Notes under the pieces: model-generated
The model's database searches: none
What the model was told of the DNA's origin: nothing
Seen by the model: the letters and a program-made list of their open reading frames with translations, nothing else
Position numbers and translations under genes: made by a program
DNA from: Lepisosteus oculatus
Taxonomy: Eukaryota > Chordata > Actinopteri > Semionotiformes > Lepisosteidae
Length of the DNA stretch: 64,000 bases
Assembly: GCF_040954835.1 (NCBI RefSeq)
Contig: NC_090699.1
Span: forward strand, 15,307,817 to 15,371,816
Direction of reading: 5' to 3'
Part shown: one piece after another, positions 49,777 through 61,815 of the stretch
How the letters are laid out: each line of letters starts with the position of its first letter
Numbering within the stretch: the first letter of the stretch is position 1

Positions 49777-52700
49777 TTAAAAGGCAAAGTCCCTGCGAGA
49801 CATTGGAGAGCTTAAGGTGGTGATGATGTCGTTGCTGGGGCTGCTGCCACGGTCTCCGGGGCTGGTGGCACCGTTGGTGTGGGGAAGGAGACCGTCTCTG
49901 GGCGCACTGGGCCCGGCGCCAGGGGGACGCGGGACCTTGAGGGAGAAGTCGACCACAGGGCAGCCCTGGGTGATGCAGCCCAGAGAGATGACGTCGACGT
50001 TCGGGGAGAGAAATTGAGAGAGGGAGTCCGGGGTCACTCCTCCGCTGGCCTCGATCAGCAACAAGGGGAACTGCTGCTTCAGAGAGCGAGCCGCAGCATG
50101 GAGAGCCTGAGAGAGACAGGGCCCATACTGAATCACTCCAGTACATTAACACTGCACTGAGAGAGAGGGGTTCATACAGACACACTGACTGGACACTCCA
50201 GTACATTAACACTGTACTGAGAGAGAGGGGTTCATACAGACACACTGACTGACTGGACACTCCAGTACATTAACACTGCACTGAGAGAGAGGGGTTAATA
50301 AACACACTGACTGACTAGACACTCCAGTACATTAACACTGCACTGAGAGAGAGGGGTTCATACAGACACACTGACTGACTGGACACTCCAGTACATTAAC
50401 ACTGCACTGAGAGAGAGGGGTTCATACAGACACACTGACTGACTGGACACTCCAGTACATTAACACTGCACTGAGAGAGAGGGGTTCATACAGACACACT
50501 GACTGACTGGACACTCCAGTACATTAACACTGCACTGAGAGAGAGGGGTTCATACAGACACACTGACTGACTGGACACTCCAGTACATTAACACTGCACT
50601 GAGAGAGAGGGGTTCATACAGACACACTGACTGACTGGACACTCCAGTACATTAACACTGCACTGAGAGAGAGGGGTTCATACAGACACACTGACTGACT
50701 GGACACTCCAGTACATTAACACTGCACTGAGAGAGAGGGGTTCATACAGACACACTGACTGGACACTCCAGTACATTAACACTGCACTGAGAGAGAGGGG
50801 TTCATACAGACACACTGACTGACTGGACACTCCAGGACATTAACACTGCACTGAGAGAGAGGGGTTCATACAGACACACTGACTGACTGGACACTCCAGG
50901 ACATTAACACTGCACTGAGAGAGAGGGGTTAATAGACACACTGACTGACTGGACACTCCAGTACATTAACACTGCACTGAGAGAGAGGGGTTCATACAGA
51001 CACACTGACTGACTGGACACTCCAGGACATTAACACTGCACTGAGAGAGAGGGGTTCATACAGACACACTGACTGACTGGACACTCCAGGACATTAACAC
51101 TGCACTGAGAGAGAGGGGTTCATACAGACACACTGACTGACTGGACACTCCAGTACATTAACACTGCACTGAGAGAGAGGGGTTCATACAGACACACTGA
51201 CTGACTGGACACTCCAGTACATTAACACTGCACTGAGAGAGAGGGGTTCATACAGACACACTGACTGACTGGACACTCCAGTACATTAACACTGCACTGA
51301 GAGAGAGGGGTTCATACAGACACACTGACTGGACACTCCAGTACATTAACACTGCACTGAGAGAGAGGGGTTCATACAGACACACTGACTGACTGGACAC
51401 TCCAGTACATTAACACTGCACATGAAGCAGACTCAAACACTCGCTGACAGGAAGCTGCAGTCCAACAGACCCAAGACGAAGCTCCTACTGTGCAGGGGCT
51501 CGCAATGAGAAGTATGTTTTGGCCGGTAGTTTTATTGACCACACTTCCCCCTGGGGGAGAAGCAGTAGGAGACTCCCAACTCTAAAGATTCGATGTTTTT
51601 TCCTGTTCAGTTTGAGAAATCTGCCTGCACACTCCAGAGCTTTTTTTTCAGCCTGGAGCGTGACAACACCCTGCGCCTCCCCGATGCCCCGGGAACAGGC
51701 CTGGAGCTCCGCCTGGTGTTCCAGGTCAAGGGTGAGAGAGAGACCCCGCGCACCCCAGAGAAGAAGCGCTGGGTCAGCAGCCATGGACGCACAGAGGAGA
51801 GTGTGCGACTCCAAGCTTGCTCGGCCACATTCGCCCACCCATTTTCTAACAGCTTTATCCAGGCCAGTCCAGTCTATCCCAGTGAGGGAGCTGGTTCAGG
51901 GCAGGGTACACCCTGGATGGGACGCCAGTCCATCGTGGGGCAGACACAGACACACACCAGGGCCAGTCTGGTGTATTAACATGGGGAGAACATACAAACT
52001 CCACACAGACAGCACCCCAGGAATGGTGCCCAGGGCCCCAGTGCTGGCATGCTCACCACTGTGCAACAGTGCCACCCAAAATGAACCCACTTTAGCTGGA
52101 ACAGAGATGGAACCTGAGCCACGCTCTCCATGTGGGCCGTTATCCAAAACCATTCTTGGGAAGCCCCACGGGTAAATAAGTGTGTTTGGGTCCACACTGG
52201 TTCCCTGTATGACTCGAGAGGAGCTCCACAACCCCTGACCTCTGACCCCTGACCTGTGGCTTGAAGTTGTCCAGCATGACAATGTCTGCCCCAGCGAGCG
52301 CAGCCTCTCTGCCCTCCTCCTCGCTGCCGCACTCCACCTCGATCTTGCTGGAGAACCCGCACACTGCGCGCGCGTCTCTCACTGCCTGCGGGACAGGGAC
52401 AGGGACAGGGAGAGGGACAGGTCACCGCAGACATCTCTTCTCTCCAGTAGTGCCTTCTTCTTGGGCTTTCCTCAACCTCCTGTCACCCCACTGACCACCT
52501 TCTCACCCGAGTGACCCGAGTGACGCTCCCACAGGCCCACAGCTGAGCTTGAACCCCGACCGGCCCCCCACTGTGTCTCTACCCACCCGAGTGACGCTCC
52601 CACAGGCCCACAGACCCCGACAGGCCCCCCACTGTGTCTCTACCCACCTGGGTGACGCTCCCACAGGCCCACACGTGGTTGTCCTTCAGCATGACCATTC

Positions 52701-54327
52701 CACTCAGGTCGCTGCGGTGCGTGGCCACGCCGCCCACCAGCATGGCGTACTTCTCCACGATGCGGAAGCCCGGCGTGGTCTTGCGCGTGCCGGCCAGAGT
52801 GCCCTTCCAGCCCGCCGTGCCGGCGGTGTCCAGGAGGTGGCGGCAGCGGGTGGCGATGCCTGAGGCGCGCGCCAGGGCGTTGAGGGCACTGCGCTCCCCC
52901 AGCAGCACGCACCTGGCTGGGCCTCGTACCCGCGCCACCTGGGTGACCTGCTCTGATCCTGGAGGCACAAACACGCTGCAGCTACAGCACAGGCGACGGC
53001 CGAAACAATCGGTTCATCTATCTGCACATCCATCCATTCTCTAACAACTCCATCTGGTACAGGGTCACGGGGGAGCTGGAGTCTATCACAGGACAAACAC
53101 AGACACACTCTCACACACCCTGGACAGGACACCAGTCCATCACAGGACACACACAGACACACACTGTCACACACCCTGGACAGGACACCAGTCCATCACA
53201 GGACACACACAGACACACACTCACACACACCCTGGACAGGACACCAGTCCATCACAGGACACACACAGACACACACTCTCACACACCCTGAACACCAGTC
53301 CATCACAGGACACACACAGACACACACTCTCACACACCCTGGACAGGACACCAGTCCATCACAGGACACACACAGACACACACTCTCACACACCCTGGAC
53401 AGGACACCAGTCCATCACAGGACACACACAGACACACACTGTCACACACCCTGGACAGGACACCAGTCCATCACAGGACACACACAGACACACACTCACA
53501 CACACCCTGGACAGGACACCAGTCCATCACAGGACACACACAGACACACACTCTCACACACCCTGAACACCAGTCCATCACAGGACACACACAGACACAC
53601 ACTCTCACACACCCTGGACAGGACACCAGTCCATCACAGGACACACACAGACACACACTCTCACACACCCTGGACAGGACACCAGTCCATCACAGGACAC
53701 ACACAGACACTCTCTCATACACCCTGAACACCAGTCCATCACAGGACACACCCAGACACAACACACCAGGGCCAATTAACCCACCAGCATGTCTTTAGTC
53801 TGTGGGAGGAAAGCAGAGCACCTGGGGAAACCCACATGAACTAAGGGGAGAACATGCAAACTCCACACAGATAGCACCTCAGGAACTGAACCCAGGGCCC
53901 GGAGCTGTGAGGCAGCAATGCGCCATCTTGCCAGCCCTGACTGATTTATCCATGTAATAAATCTTCCCGTCCTCCTAGGTGCAAACTGTGTATCGTCACG
54001 CCTGAACATGGCGGTTCTCCTTTCTGTTGGACACTGGGGCATCGGCACCTAATTAAACGTCCCCCCCTCCTCACCCAGGCTGGCCCCCTCCGGGAAGAGC
54101 CACTCCACCCTGCAGCCCAGCTCGGCGAAGACGGCGGCGAAGAACGGGGTCCCCGCCAGCACGCTGCCGGGGCTCTTGCACAGCAGCGTGGCCGTGACCT
54201 CCCTGCTCCCCACGCACGCCCCCGCCGGGTCGAACTGCGGCACGTCCTCCGCCAGCCAATCGCGAGCCAGCTGCGCCAGCCGGGGAGGCGGGAGGACTGC
54301 CGATAGGTCCAGGGCTGGTGATGTCAT
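49777..54327 (-). CDS. QPRT: Nicotinate-nucleotide pyrophosphorylase (quinolinate phosphoribosyltransferase), complete
   Basis: Makes nicotinate mononucleotide from quinolinate and PRPP, the step that joins tryptophan breakdown to NAD synthesis in the cytosol. Four coding exons, 54075-54327, 52648-52958, 52254-52385 and 49777-50106, have matching phases and total 341 residues (human about 297). Exon one starts [20 protein letters not shown] and has [15 protein letters not shown]. Exon two has [20 protein letters not shown], the active-site [20 protein letters not shown] and VMLKDNH. Exon three has [11 protein letters not shown] and [13 protein letters not shown]. Exon four has [20 protein letters not shown] and VVDFSLK. 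The normal protein ends soon after DFSLK, but this frame runs on about 50 more residues, rich in Pro, Gly and Ser, to TAA at 49777. The extension could be real, or a missed splice could hide the usual end. Confidence 0.93.
50134..51420 (-). repeat. ~63-bp minisatellite in QPRT last intron, abutting exon 4
   Basis: About 20 units. In the QPRT sense direction they read 'gtactggagtgtccagtcag' ... 'gaacccctctctctcagtgc'. The array ends about 25 bp before the QPRT exon 4 acceptor (ccctgtctctctcag). The unit is the same as in BCKDK and STX4 introns. Confidence 0.95.
51835..52075 (-). mobile_element. V-SINE/DANA-like SINE in QPRT intron 3
   Basis: Minus strand: 'gtgtggagtttgtatgttct' core, 'ggcgtcccatccagggtgta' and the tail 'actgggatagactggactgg'. 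The core is partly deleted. Confidence 0.8.
53030..53945 (-). mobile_element. V-SINE/DANA-like SINE with ~650-bp internal minisatellite (QPRT intron 1)
   Basis: Minus strand: head and core at 53765-53940 (gtttgcatgttctcccctta, caattcctg equivalent), tail at 53030-53085 (gatagactccagctcccccg). Between them, 53090-53760, are 'caccagtccatcacaggaca' units with cacaca spacers. A ~275-bp block (53193-53393 vs 53468-53668) is duplicated nearly perfectly. Confidence 0.9.
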
Positions 54328-54399
54328 AGTGGAGGGGCGGGGCCGTGTGCTGCAAAAAAAAGAAAAAGGCTCACATTGCAGGTCAGTGTTAGACAGAGG

Positions 54400-54840
54400 A
54401 GATTATCAGCCGTACGTACTGCTACCATTATACATGTACAAGAGATAACCACACAATAAAGACAGTACATTACAAAACAGGAAATAATAAACAGTGACAG
54501 TATAAGCAAATAAACAGACGGGACAATGAATACATGGCAGTCAAAATTAAAAGAGTGTTGAGTCCTGAGGCCCTGCAGTGGGATAGAAGCTGTTCTGGAG
54601 TCCAGTGGATCTTGTTTGAACAGCGCGGTACCGCTTGCCAGAGCACAGGGGGGAGAACAGTTTGTTCCGGATGGCTGGGATCCTGAATGACTTTATTGTG
54701 CTTTATTATATCAGGCGTTATTGTGACAGCGGATGGTGTGGATCTCATTGATTGATGGGAAACCACATCCTGTGATCCTCTGTGCCGTTGCCACAGCCCT
54801 GTGTAGAGCTTCTCTCTACACAGCACTACATGGCGCAGGA
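54400..54840 (+). repeat. Unclassified dispersed repeat (also at 21800-22090)
   Basis: Shares 'ctgcagtgggatagaagctg' + 'ttctggagtcc' and a preceding A-rich 'aacaataaa'-like region with 21930-22065. Probably a LINE 3' end family. Lies just upstream of QPRT. Confidence 0.5.
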
Positions 54841-55199
54841 CAGATTAGTGCACCGTTAAGAGGACAGCTAACAAACTTCCCGCGTTCCAAAAAAGCCACT
54901 GTTACGCAGAAAGCACGAGGACACGCGTCCACTTTCTGGACTGCTGTCCCATCAGGAGGAGCCCATGGGAAGGGCAGCAGTGCCTAAACAGCAGAGTATC
55001 CTGCAGTCTGGAGCCACCACCAGCCTATCTCATTCTTGGAGGGCCGGAAATAATTCAGCATTCGCCGACTTCGACAAGAAAACACACCGCAGAACTCCAC
55101 GCGATCTCGTAGATTGTCGTAGTTGAATTCAGGAAGGACCGCAGACCAGCAGGGATGATCACAGCCGAGTTCTCAGAAACGCAAGCCAATCGGGACCTC

Positions 55200-56240
55200 T
55201 GTATCTGTGCTGTATAGAGAGCTGGAAGACCCCAGCAGTGTGTCTGTCCAGCAGGGCTGTCCCAGTGACCAGTCTGCACAAGGCCTGTATCACACGTGTA
55301 TCTGTGCTGTATAGAGAGCTGGGAGACCCCAGCAGTGTGTCTGTCCAGCAGGGCTGTCCCAGTGACCAGTCTGCACAAGGCCTGTATCACACGTGTATCT
55401 GTGCTGTATAGAGAGCTGGGAGACCCCAGCAGTGTGTCTGTCCAGCAGGGCTGTCCCAGTGACCAGTCTGCACAAGGCCTGTATCACACGTGTATCTGTG
55501 CTGTATAGAGAGCTGGGAGACCCCAGCAGTGTGTCTGTCCTGCAGAGCTGTCCCAGTGACCAGTCTGCACAAGGCCTGTATCACACGTGTATCTGTGCTG
55601 TATAGAGAGCTGGCAGACCCCAGCAGTGTGTCTGTCCTGCAGGGCTGTCCCAGTGACCAGTCTGCACAAGGCCTGTATCACACGTGTATCTGTGCTGTAT
55701 AGAGAGCTGGGAGACCCCAGCAGTGTGTCTGTCCTGCAGGGCTGTCCCAGTGACCAGTCTGCACAAGGCCTGTATCACATGTGTATCTGTGCTGTATAGA
55801 GAGCTGGGAGACCCCAGCAGTGTGTCTGTCCTGCAGGGCTGTCCCAGTGACCAGTCTGCACAAGGCCTGTATCACACGTGTATCTGTGCTGTATAGAGAG
55901 CTGGGAGACCCCAGCAGTGTGTCTGTCCTGCAGGGCTGTCCCAGTGACCAGTCTGCACAAGGCCTGTATCACACGTGTATCTGTGCTGTATAGAGAGCTG
56001 GGAGACCCCAGCAGTGTGTCTGTCCTGCAGGGCTGTCCCAGTGACCAGTCTGCACAAGGCCTGTATCACACGTGTATCTGTGCTGTATAGAGAGCTGGCA
56101 GACCCCAGCAGTGTGTCTGTCCTGCAGGGCTGTCCCAGTGACCAGTCTGCACAAGGCCTGTATCACACGTGTATCTGTGCTGTATAGAGAGCTGGGAGAC
56201 CCCAGCAGTGTGTCTGTCCTGCAGGGCTGTCCCAGTGCTG
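55200..56240 (+). repeat. 97-bp minisatellite, ~10.7 copies
   Basis: The unit contains 'tgtatctgtgctgtatagag', 'agctgggagaccccagcagt' and 'ccagtctgcacaaggcctgt' + 'atcacacg'. Copies are highly uniform. Because 97 is not a multiple of three, the same short peptide appears open in successive frames, which is a by-product. Nearly every unit boundary makes acacgtgt. Confidence 0.95.
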
Positions 56241-56733
56241 TGTGGCTGCGTGTGTTCAGCTCAATAAGTGATGAATCTGCACAAGGCCGTGCCGTGCTCG
56301 AGAATGTACCATACAACAAGCACGAGTGGGCTAGCTAGCAGAGCTCGCACACTTCCAGATGCCAGAGAACCAGCCTGGCAGAGCCCAGCGGTCACCAGCA
56401 CCTCTAAGCCGTCACGGTATTTTCCCCCAGTCTATTGTGCAAGACGTGTCCAGAAATCACACTTCCTTACAACACGGGGAACAGAAAGATCACGGCAGCC
56501 TCTACTCTGGGTGGTAGAGCAGAATGTTGCTCATATTCATCCAATGACAGAATTCCTGCTCGCGGAGAGATCCTTGTGAAAACTCACCTTTCACTGTCGG
56601 GGGCCGACTGATCTGTATCGTCAGGGAGTCGCCTTCTGTCCAAGCAGACTCAGACTGAGGCCATATGGAAGTGAAATAATAAGTAATAATATTTCAGGAA
56701 GTGGAATTCATTCTGGCCGGGGCTGTACCTCAC

Positions 56734-56858
56734 CGCCGTGATGTCAGATGAACTACAAGTGTCTGCCTGTATTTCTCCCGTACGGTTATCGGTATGGTAG
56801 AGGGGCTGTCCCAGTTCAAACCAACTAGATCCGGGACAATTCCCACCTCCATTCCTCT
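56734..56858 (-). pseudogene. Isolated exon, inverted copy of 59574-59698
   Basis: A 125-nt segment with an acceptor (gtgtgcag|agagg) and a donor (cggcg|gtgagg). It reads MEVGIVPDLVGLNWDSPSTI and PITVREKYRQTLVVHLTSR without a stop. The inverted copy at 59574-59698 is the same length, but its frame has a TGA. No partner exons were found on this strand. Product not recognised. Confidence 0.5.
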
Positions 56859-56979
56859 CTGCACACATTCTCACACGCAAGGAAGGTACCAGGTCAGGCG
56901 TGACTCCAGGCTAGTCAGCCAGGCTGAGGGCCTTCTGACTTGAAATGTGTCTCCGGAGCAGTTCGGAGGACCTGAGTTT

Positions 56980-57200
56980 ATCCATCCATCCATTTTCTAA
57001 CTGCTTCATCTGGTACATGGTTGTGAGGGAGCTGGACCCTATCCCAGCAAGCGATGGGTGCAAGGCAGGGCGCACCCTGGATGGGACGCCACTCCATCAC
57101 GGGGCAGACAGACACAAACAGGCTTGCATGCACTCACACCACAGCCAGTTTTCCCAGTAGCCAGTTCTCCCCCTAGCCCGTCTTCAGAGTAGCGTGAAGC
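56980..57200 (-). mobile_element. V-SINE/DANA-like SINE, 3' half
   Basis: 'ccatccattttctaactgct' end, 'gcaaggcagggcgcaccctg', 'cactcacaccacagccagtt'. Minus orientation, with the head missing. Confidence 0.75.
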
Positions 57201-57922
57201 TGGGAACATTTAGCAACAGAATGAACTAGAAGTGTTTGTTTCGCAAACAGACGAATTTCAAAGTTGAGTCCTCCAGCTGCAACAGTATCATGAGAAGAGC
57301 AAAGTAACATTAAGCAAGGCAGCTGGCTGCTAAGTCATTTTATCCAGGTTACTTGTAATTCCTTGAAAACTCTGCCAACTCTGTATAAAGCCTTTATTTC
57401 CTATTGCAGGTCACCTCCATCGATCCCTACGGTTGACAAATCTAAGCTTGGCAGTTTGAATTAATTCTGCAACATGTTTCTTTGATTTATACTCTTGTAC
57501 ATTGTCACTCCTTGAAAACTGGTTTTCTTGTACACTATTTTTTTCTATTCGATGCAAAGTGATCTGAGCTGTAAGCTTTTAAAGAAGCTGTAGAAAATAT
57601 TTTGACTGCAATTAAAAAACGTTTCTTGTACTTTGATACAATCACCATAATCACTGACAAACACAAACTTCCTGTGAGAAGTTCCTTCTCCTTATTTTGG
57701 AGAGGGAGGGGTCTTTGATATCCTGATCTCAATCATCACATCCCAGTCGTCATCACAGAAGAATTCTGCTTAATTCAATTCATTGTAATCTAATGAGATT
57801 CTGAACCACAGCTCACATGCCCTCCATCACCAATTGACAATCAGATAGGAAACCACCGAGCCAATCAGTGATGAGTCTCACCTGCTGCTCTGACAAACTG
57901 GGGAGTGGATAAGCCTTTAAAA
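57201..57922. other. Upstream region with promoter-like boxes, otherwise unrecognised
   Basis: Near the ATG of the decayed gene are 'gagccaatcag' (CCAAT box, about 57858) and a TATA-like 'cctttaaaaatg' (about 57914). Nothing else was recognised. Confidence 0.35.
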
Positions 57923-59698
57923 ATGGAGGTTGGAATCAGGAAGCTGGTGCATTTCTCTTTGAGCTTCATAGTCTTTTTGGTCTCTGGACAAGTTGTCTTT
58001 GTATAAACAGGATTCTGTTGAGTTACACCTTGATCTATGGAAATGAGACCTGGCTGGGCTGGTGCTACAGATTGTGATTCTGTGCAGTGCTCCACAAATA
58101 TGGTGAGTCTGTTTCTTTACTTTGCGGTTTCTTTGTTTGGAGTTGTTTCTGTGTGCATGTTATCTCCTGATTATTCACATTCTGCAATATGGTCACTTTT
58201 TTAATGTGAAGTTTTGCAATTGAAAGCAAGTTAACCTTGGTTAAAACTCTTTTTTTCCATGCCAAGATCTCTGTAAGCACTGTTAAAGCTGATTGGTAAT
58301 TTACAAGGGTGTAATCTGTGCCTCTGTCAAAGATGCTATTCAACTAGGGCTTGCAAAAAGTAGTGGATGCTATTCTCAAGACTACAAAACTGAGGTCCTT
58401 GTCCCCTACAAAACCAGATCCCATCCAATTAAAATAACTGACCCTTTTGATCACTAAATGCTATAAATACTATTTTATAAGGTTTGTGTCCTTAAACTGC
58501 ATTTGATGGAGTACTTCCATGGTGCTGGATGTCATTACTGAGTTCTTGTTTGCCAAGTGGCCTAGTCGCCACAACCAGACAGTCTTTCCTGATGTTATGG
58601 CAGGCAAGAAAGTAAATACCCAGACTCCCTCGGACTCAGAATGGCTCTTCAAATGTTCTATACATGAATGACCACTCCTGTTTTTTTTTTTTTTTTTTTA
58701 CACTGTGTGCTTACTGCAGGAGAATCTTGCCTATGAAGCCCTGGTGATGGCCATTACTTCATGCTAGAAGGCTGCCCTCTGAGGGCAAATGCAGATGTTC
58801 TCCAGCAGGAAGTCCTGGGAGTTCACATTCCTCAAACCACAGAGGCTGACTGCCTTCAGAAGAGCCACACAATCTGGAAAGGGCTGTCAGGCTTGTTCAA
58901 AGCCACTATGTGGCTATGAGTGAGCCACAAAAATAGCTGTTCTTTAAAAGAACTTCTGTTTCAACAGCTGAACACCTCCATTGATGATTTTCAATACTTA
59001 CTTTAGTGAACTATTGCAAGGGAAGGCTTTTTTTATTAAATTCAAATGGGAATGTTTTTTCTGCAAATGTTATTGAGTTGAACCCATAGTGTGCTCTGGT
59101 GTTTCAAGTCCCATGGTTTTAGCAGTAGATGTTCCAAGAAACCCTGTCTGAAAAGTGTGGCTACTGTGGTCATGAGTTGTGTAACATGACTAATCACTCT
59201 TGAAACCCAGAAATGTCTGACCATTTCAGGTTCTCTACAGAAGGCAGGTAGACCATTCAGAAAACCTAAATGACAGGATTGAGAAGTAATAACGAACCCT
59301 AAAAGTTTTATATAATCTTTTAGTAAAGGCAGATATCTTTAGCTGCTTTCAATTAAATGGGTATGGGCTCATCTGCTCTTCAAAAAAACTAAACTTGAAC
59401 ATTTAGTGGGTACTGAGAGAGTAACTGCACTTGGTTTTGAAACCTACAGCAGGAGTGGGGCTAAAACCAGGAAATGCGAAAAGATTTGTACAAATTATAC
59501 AAGCTGCACCTTTTAAAATGGGCATGTTTCACCAAATCAGGTATTGGATTGTGACATGTACCACCCCCAGCAGAGAGGAACGGAGGTGGGAGTTGTCCCA
59601 GATCTGGTTGGTTTGAACTGAGACAGCCCATCTACCATACCGATACCTGTATGGGAGAAATACATGCAGACACTTGTAGTTCATCTGACATCATGGGG
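57923..59698 (+). pseudogene. Decayed gene of unknown product, secreted-type first exon
   Basis: ATG 57923 opens MEVGIRKLVHFSLSFIVFLV, a good signal-peptide shape, followed by SGQVVFV and then TAA. Beyond it, TGFC, SMEMRPGWAGATDCDSVQCS continues in the same frame, with two further TGA codons, up to a strong donor (atg|gtgagtc, exon end 58102). This exon would be 180 nt and phase 0. A later 125-nt exon (59574-59698) has a phase-0 acceptor and a gtgagg donor and reads VGVVPDLVGLN, then a TGA. Stretches near 58480-58670 and 58725-58920 may be further exons. The three stops in exon one argue for a pseudogene. I could not identify the family. Confidence 0.4.
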
Positions 59699-59889
59699 GT
59701 GAGGTACAGCCCTAGCCACAATGAATTCTGCTTCCTGAAATATTATTTCCTTGCAGATAAGGAGGTTTTTCCTTCCCCCTTGGTGCTGTGCAGCATATTT
59801 TTATAAATCCAAAGCATAATCCAGATATTTAAAGCAGCAGAATACCTCTTGAGTATTTCAATAAACCGCAGTGGGGAAAAGATACAAAA

Positions 59890-60045
59890 GTTTAGGGTTG
59901 CTGGGGAGCCGGATTCTATCCCAACAAACAATGGGTGCAAGGCAAGATATGTCCGGGATAGGATACCAGTCTGTCCCTGGACACACACGGGCACATACTC
60001 ACACCAGGGTCAGTTTTCCCAGAAGCCACTTAACCTACCAGTAGA
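59890..60045 (-). mobile_element. V-SINE/DANA-like SINE, 3' half
   Basis: 'gctggggagccggattctat', 'caatgggtgcaaggcaagat', 'gggcacatactcacaccagg', 'cagttttcccagaagccact'. Head missing. Confidence 0.7.
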
Positions 60046-60179
60046 TGGTATGACTGAAGGTGGTGGGGTTTATAAGCGGTTCTCTAGATTTGATCTGGAG
60101 GAATAAAACTTGATCCATTTCTGAAGGCTGGGCCTGGTTGAAGCTGTATATAATTCCTTATGAAAATGACTTTCCGCAT

Positions 60180-60295
60180 GCTTTATTCCTACCACTAGGT
60201 GATGGTAGAGGGGATCCCCATTACCTGTAAAGCGCTTTGCGTGGACTGTCCAGAAAAGCGCAATATAAGTGTAAGGAATTTGTTAATTACGATCA
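60180..60295 (+). mobile_element. SINE3-type 3' tail fragment
   Basis: 'ggatccccattacctgtaaa', 'gcgctttgcgtggactgtcc', 'agaaaagcgcaatataagtg'. This is the same tail as the 14.79-15.24 kb element. Confidence 0.65.
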
Positions 60296-61660
60296 TTACT
60301 ATTCAGGTGAGCCCTAGGGTTTAATCCTGAGGCTATGAAGATGTAGAGCTCCCTCGTGTGGTTAACGCCTGCAAGTCCAACAGTGTGGAGATGTGATTTG
60401 TCTCTGGGTTAATATTAACCAGTGCGTGGTAAAGTCCACAGTACACAGCGGAGATCAATTTTGCTTTTCTACTCGTTAGTCTCAACATGCTATAAAAAAT
60501 ATGACGAAGTATAACGGTATTCGCTGAACAATACTGCACATCGACGCGACGCTTTCACACAGACAATTGCGTTTACTATACAAATGTGCTAGACGTACAA
60601 GTGCTAATAACTGACAACGTATTAATCTATTCACCCGGACGGAGAGAAACAGAGCCATAAAGATGCCATTTGGAGTCGGACTGGTATTTTTAATACGTGG
60701 ATGTTAAAAAAACTCGAGGATACTTAAAGGTTGCGTTGTTTTTTTTTTTTAACAATGACACACACACCACAGTACCACAGGAAAACTAACCCCACTATAT
60801 TTAAGCATATTGGGTATTTAAGTAAAACTGTAATAAACCACTGTTATCTACAAGATGCTAATTACGTTTTTTTTACTACATCAGTGAACTGACATACCTT
60901 TATCATAGGTAAGTTGCTATTAACCACAAGACACTTTTACTCTTTGAAAATACCTTCCCCTGTACTCAAGGAGCGCCCGGTTCTGTAATTCAGTGTCAGA
61001 CAGCAGACAGTCCAATATCTCGTAGCTAATTTTGCATGATGGGTAGGTATCAAAGATTCATACCTGTATCGGTAAATTGTGGCTGAGATTCTTGTGCAGA
61101 AGTGGAGATTTAAGCGTCTGCTTTACAATCAGTCTTGTCCGACTCCTCACCTAATAGCTGAAAAGTTGTGCAAACTTTCTTGTTAAATACCCGTACGGGC
61201 CGACCGAAAGCAGCACAGAGTTCCTGTGTGAAACACGTGGGCGGTACAATCTCTTGCCATGGGAAGAGGCAGGGGCTCTTCTGCGCTGAATGATGTAGTT
61301 GCATCGATCAGTCCCCTCGCTAGGCCACATTTTGCGAAACACCGACCCAAACGATTTGCTTTTACACGCTCAAAACATCGACTCATTTTCCGAGTGGTCA
61401 GCAAAATACAGTGCTGAGTCTGTGTGTTGAGAAAAATGGAAAAACAAGTAAAATTATTGATTTTGACACATAAATCGGCTCCTGTTTGAGCAGATCACAA
61501 AGGATATTGCCTTCAGAGAATTTCCCCAGTGTAGAGTTTTGAAAAATATCTGCATTACATATACAAAAGTAGTTTTCTATACAAATGTATCTATAAAATA
61601 CATGTTTTAAGCAGTGTCCCCCATCACTGCTTAAATTAGGACTCACATGGACCACAGGGT
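60296..61660. other. Intergenic, no feature recognised
   Basis: AT-rich, with a poly-T run at 60738. Short open frames at 61110-61404 show no known domain. Confidence 0.4.
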
Positions 61661-61664
61661 GAGC

Positions 61665-61815
61665 ACCCACTCCTGGCCCTACTTACACCTCTTCCAGCAG
61701 CAACCTTAGTTCTTCCCAGGAGGTCTTCCATCCAGGTAATGACCAAGCTCACACCTGCTTAGCTTCAGTTGGTTGCTAGTTGCGATATGGCTACTGGCCA
61801 GTAATATAGCTGCTA
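61665..61815 (-). mobile_element. 5S-rRNA-derived SINE head (SINE3 type)
   Basis: The minus strand reads 'gaagctaagcaggtgtgagc', 'ttggtcattacctggatgga', 'agacctcctgggaagaacta', the 5S-like promoter region. It continues into 'ggttgctgctggaagaggtg' as in the full element. Confidence 0.75.

Noticed and set aside
55055-56338. Series of 65-70-codon frames every 97 bp on both strands
   Set aside because: By-product of a 97-bp tandem repeat.
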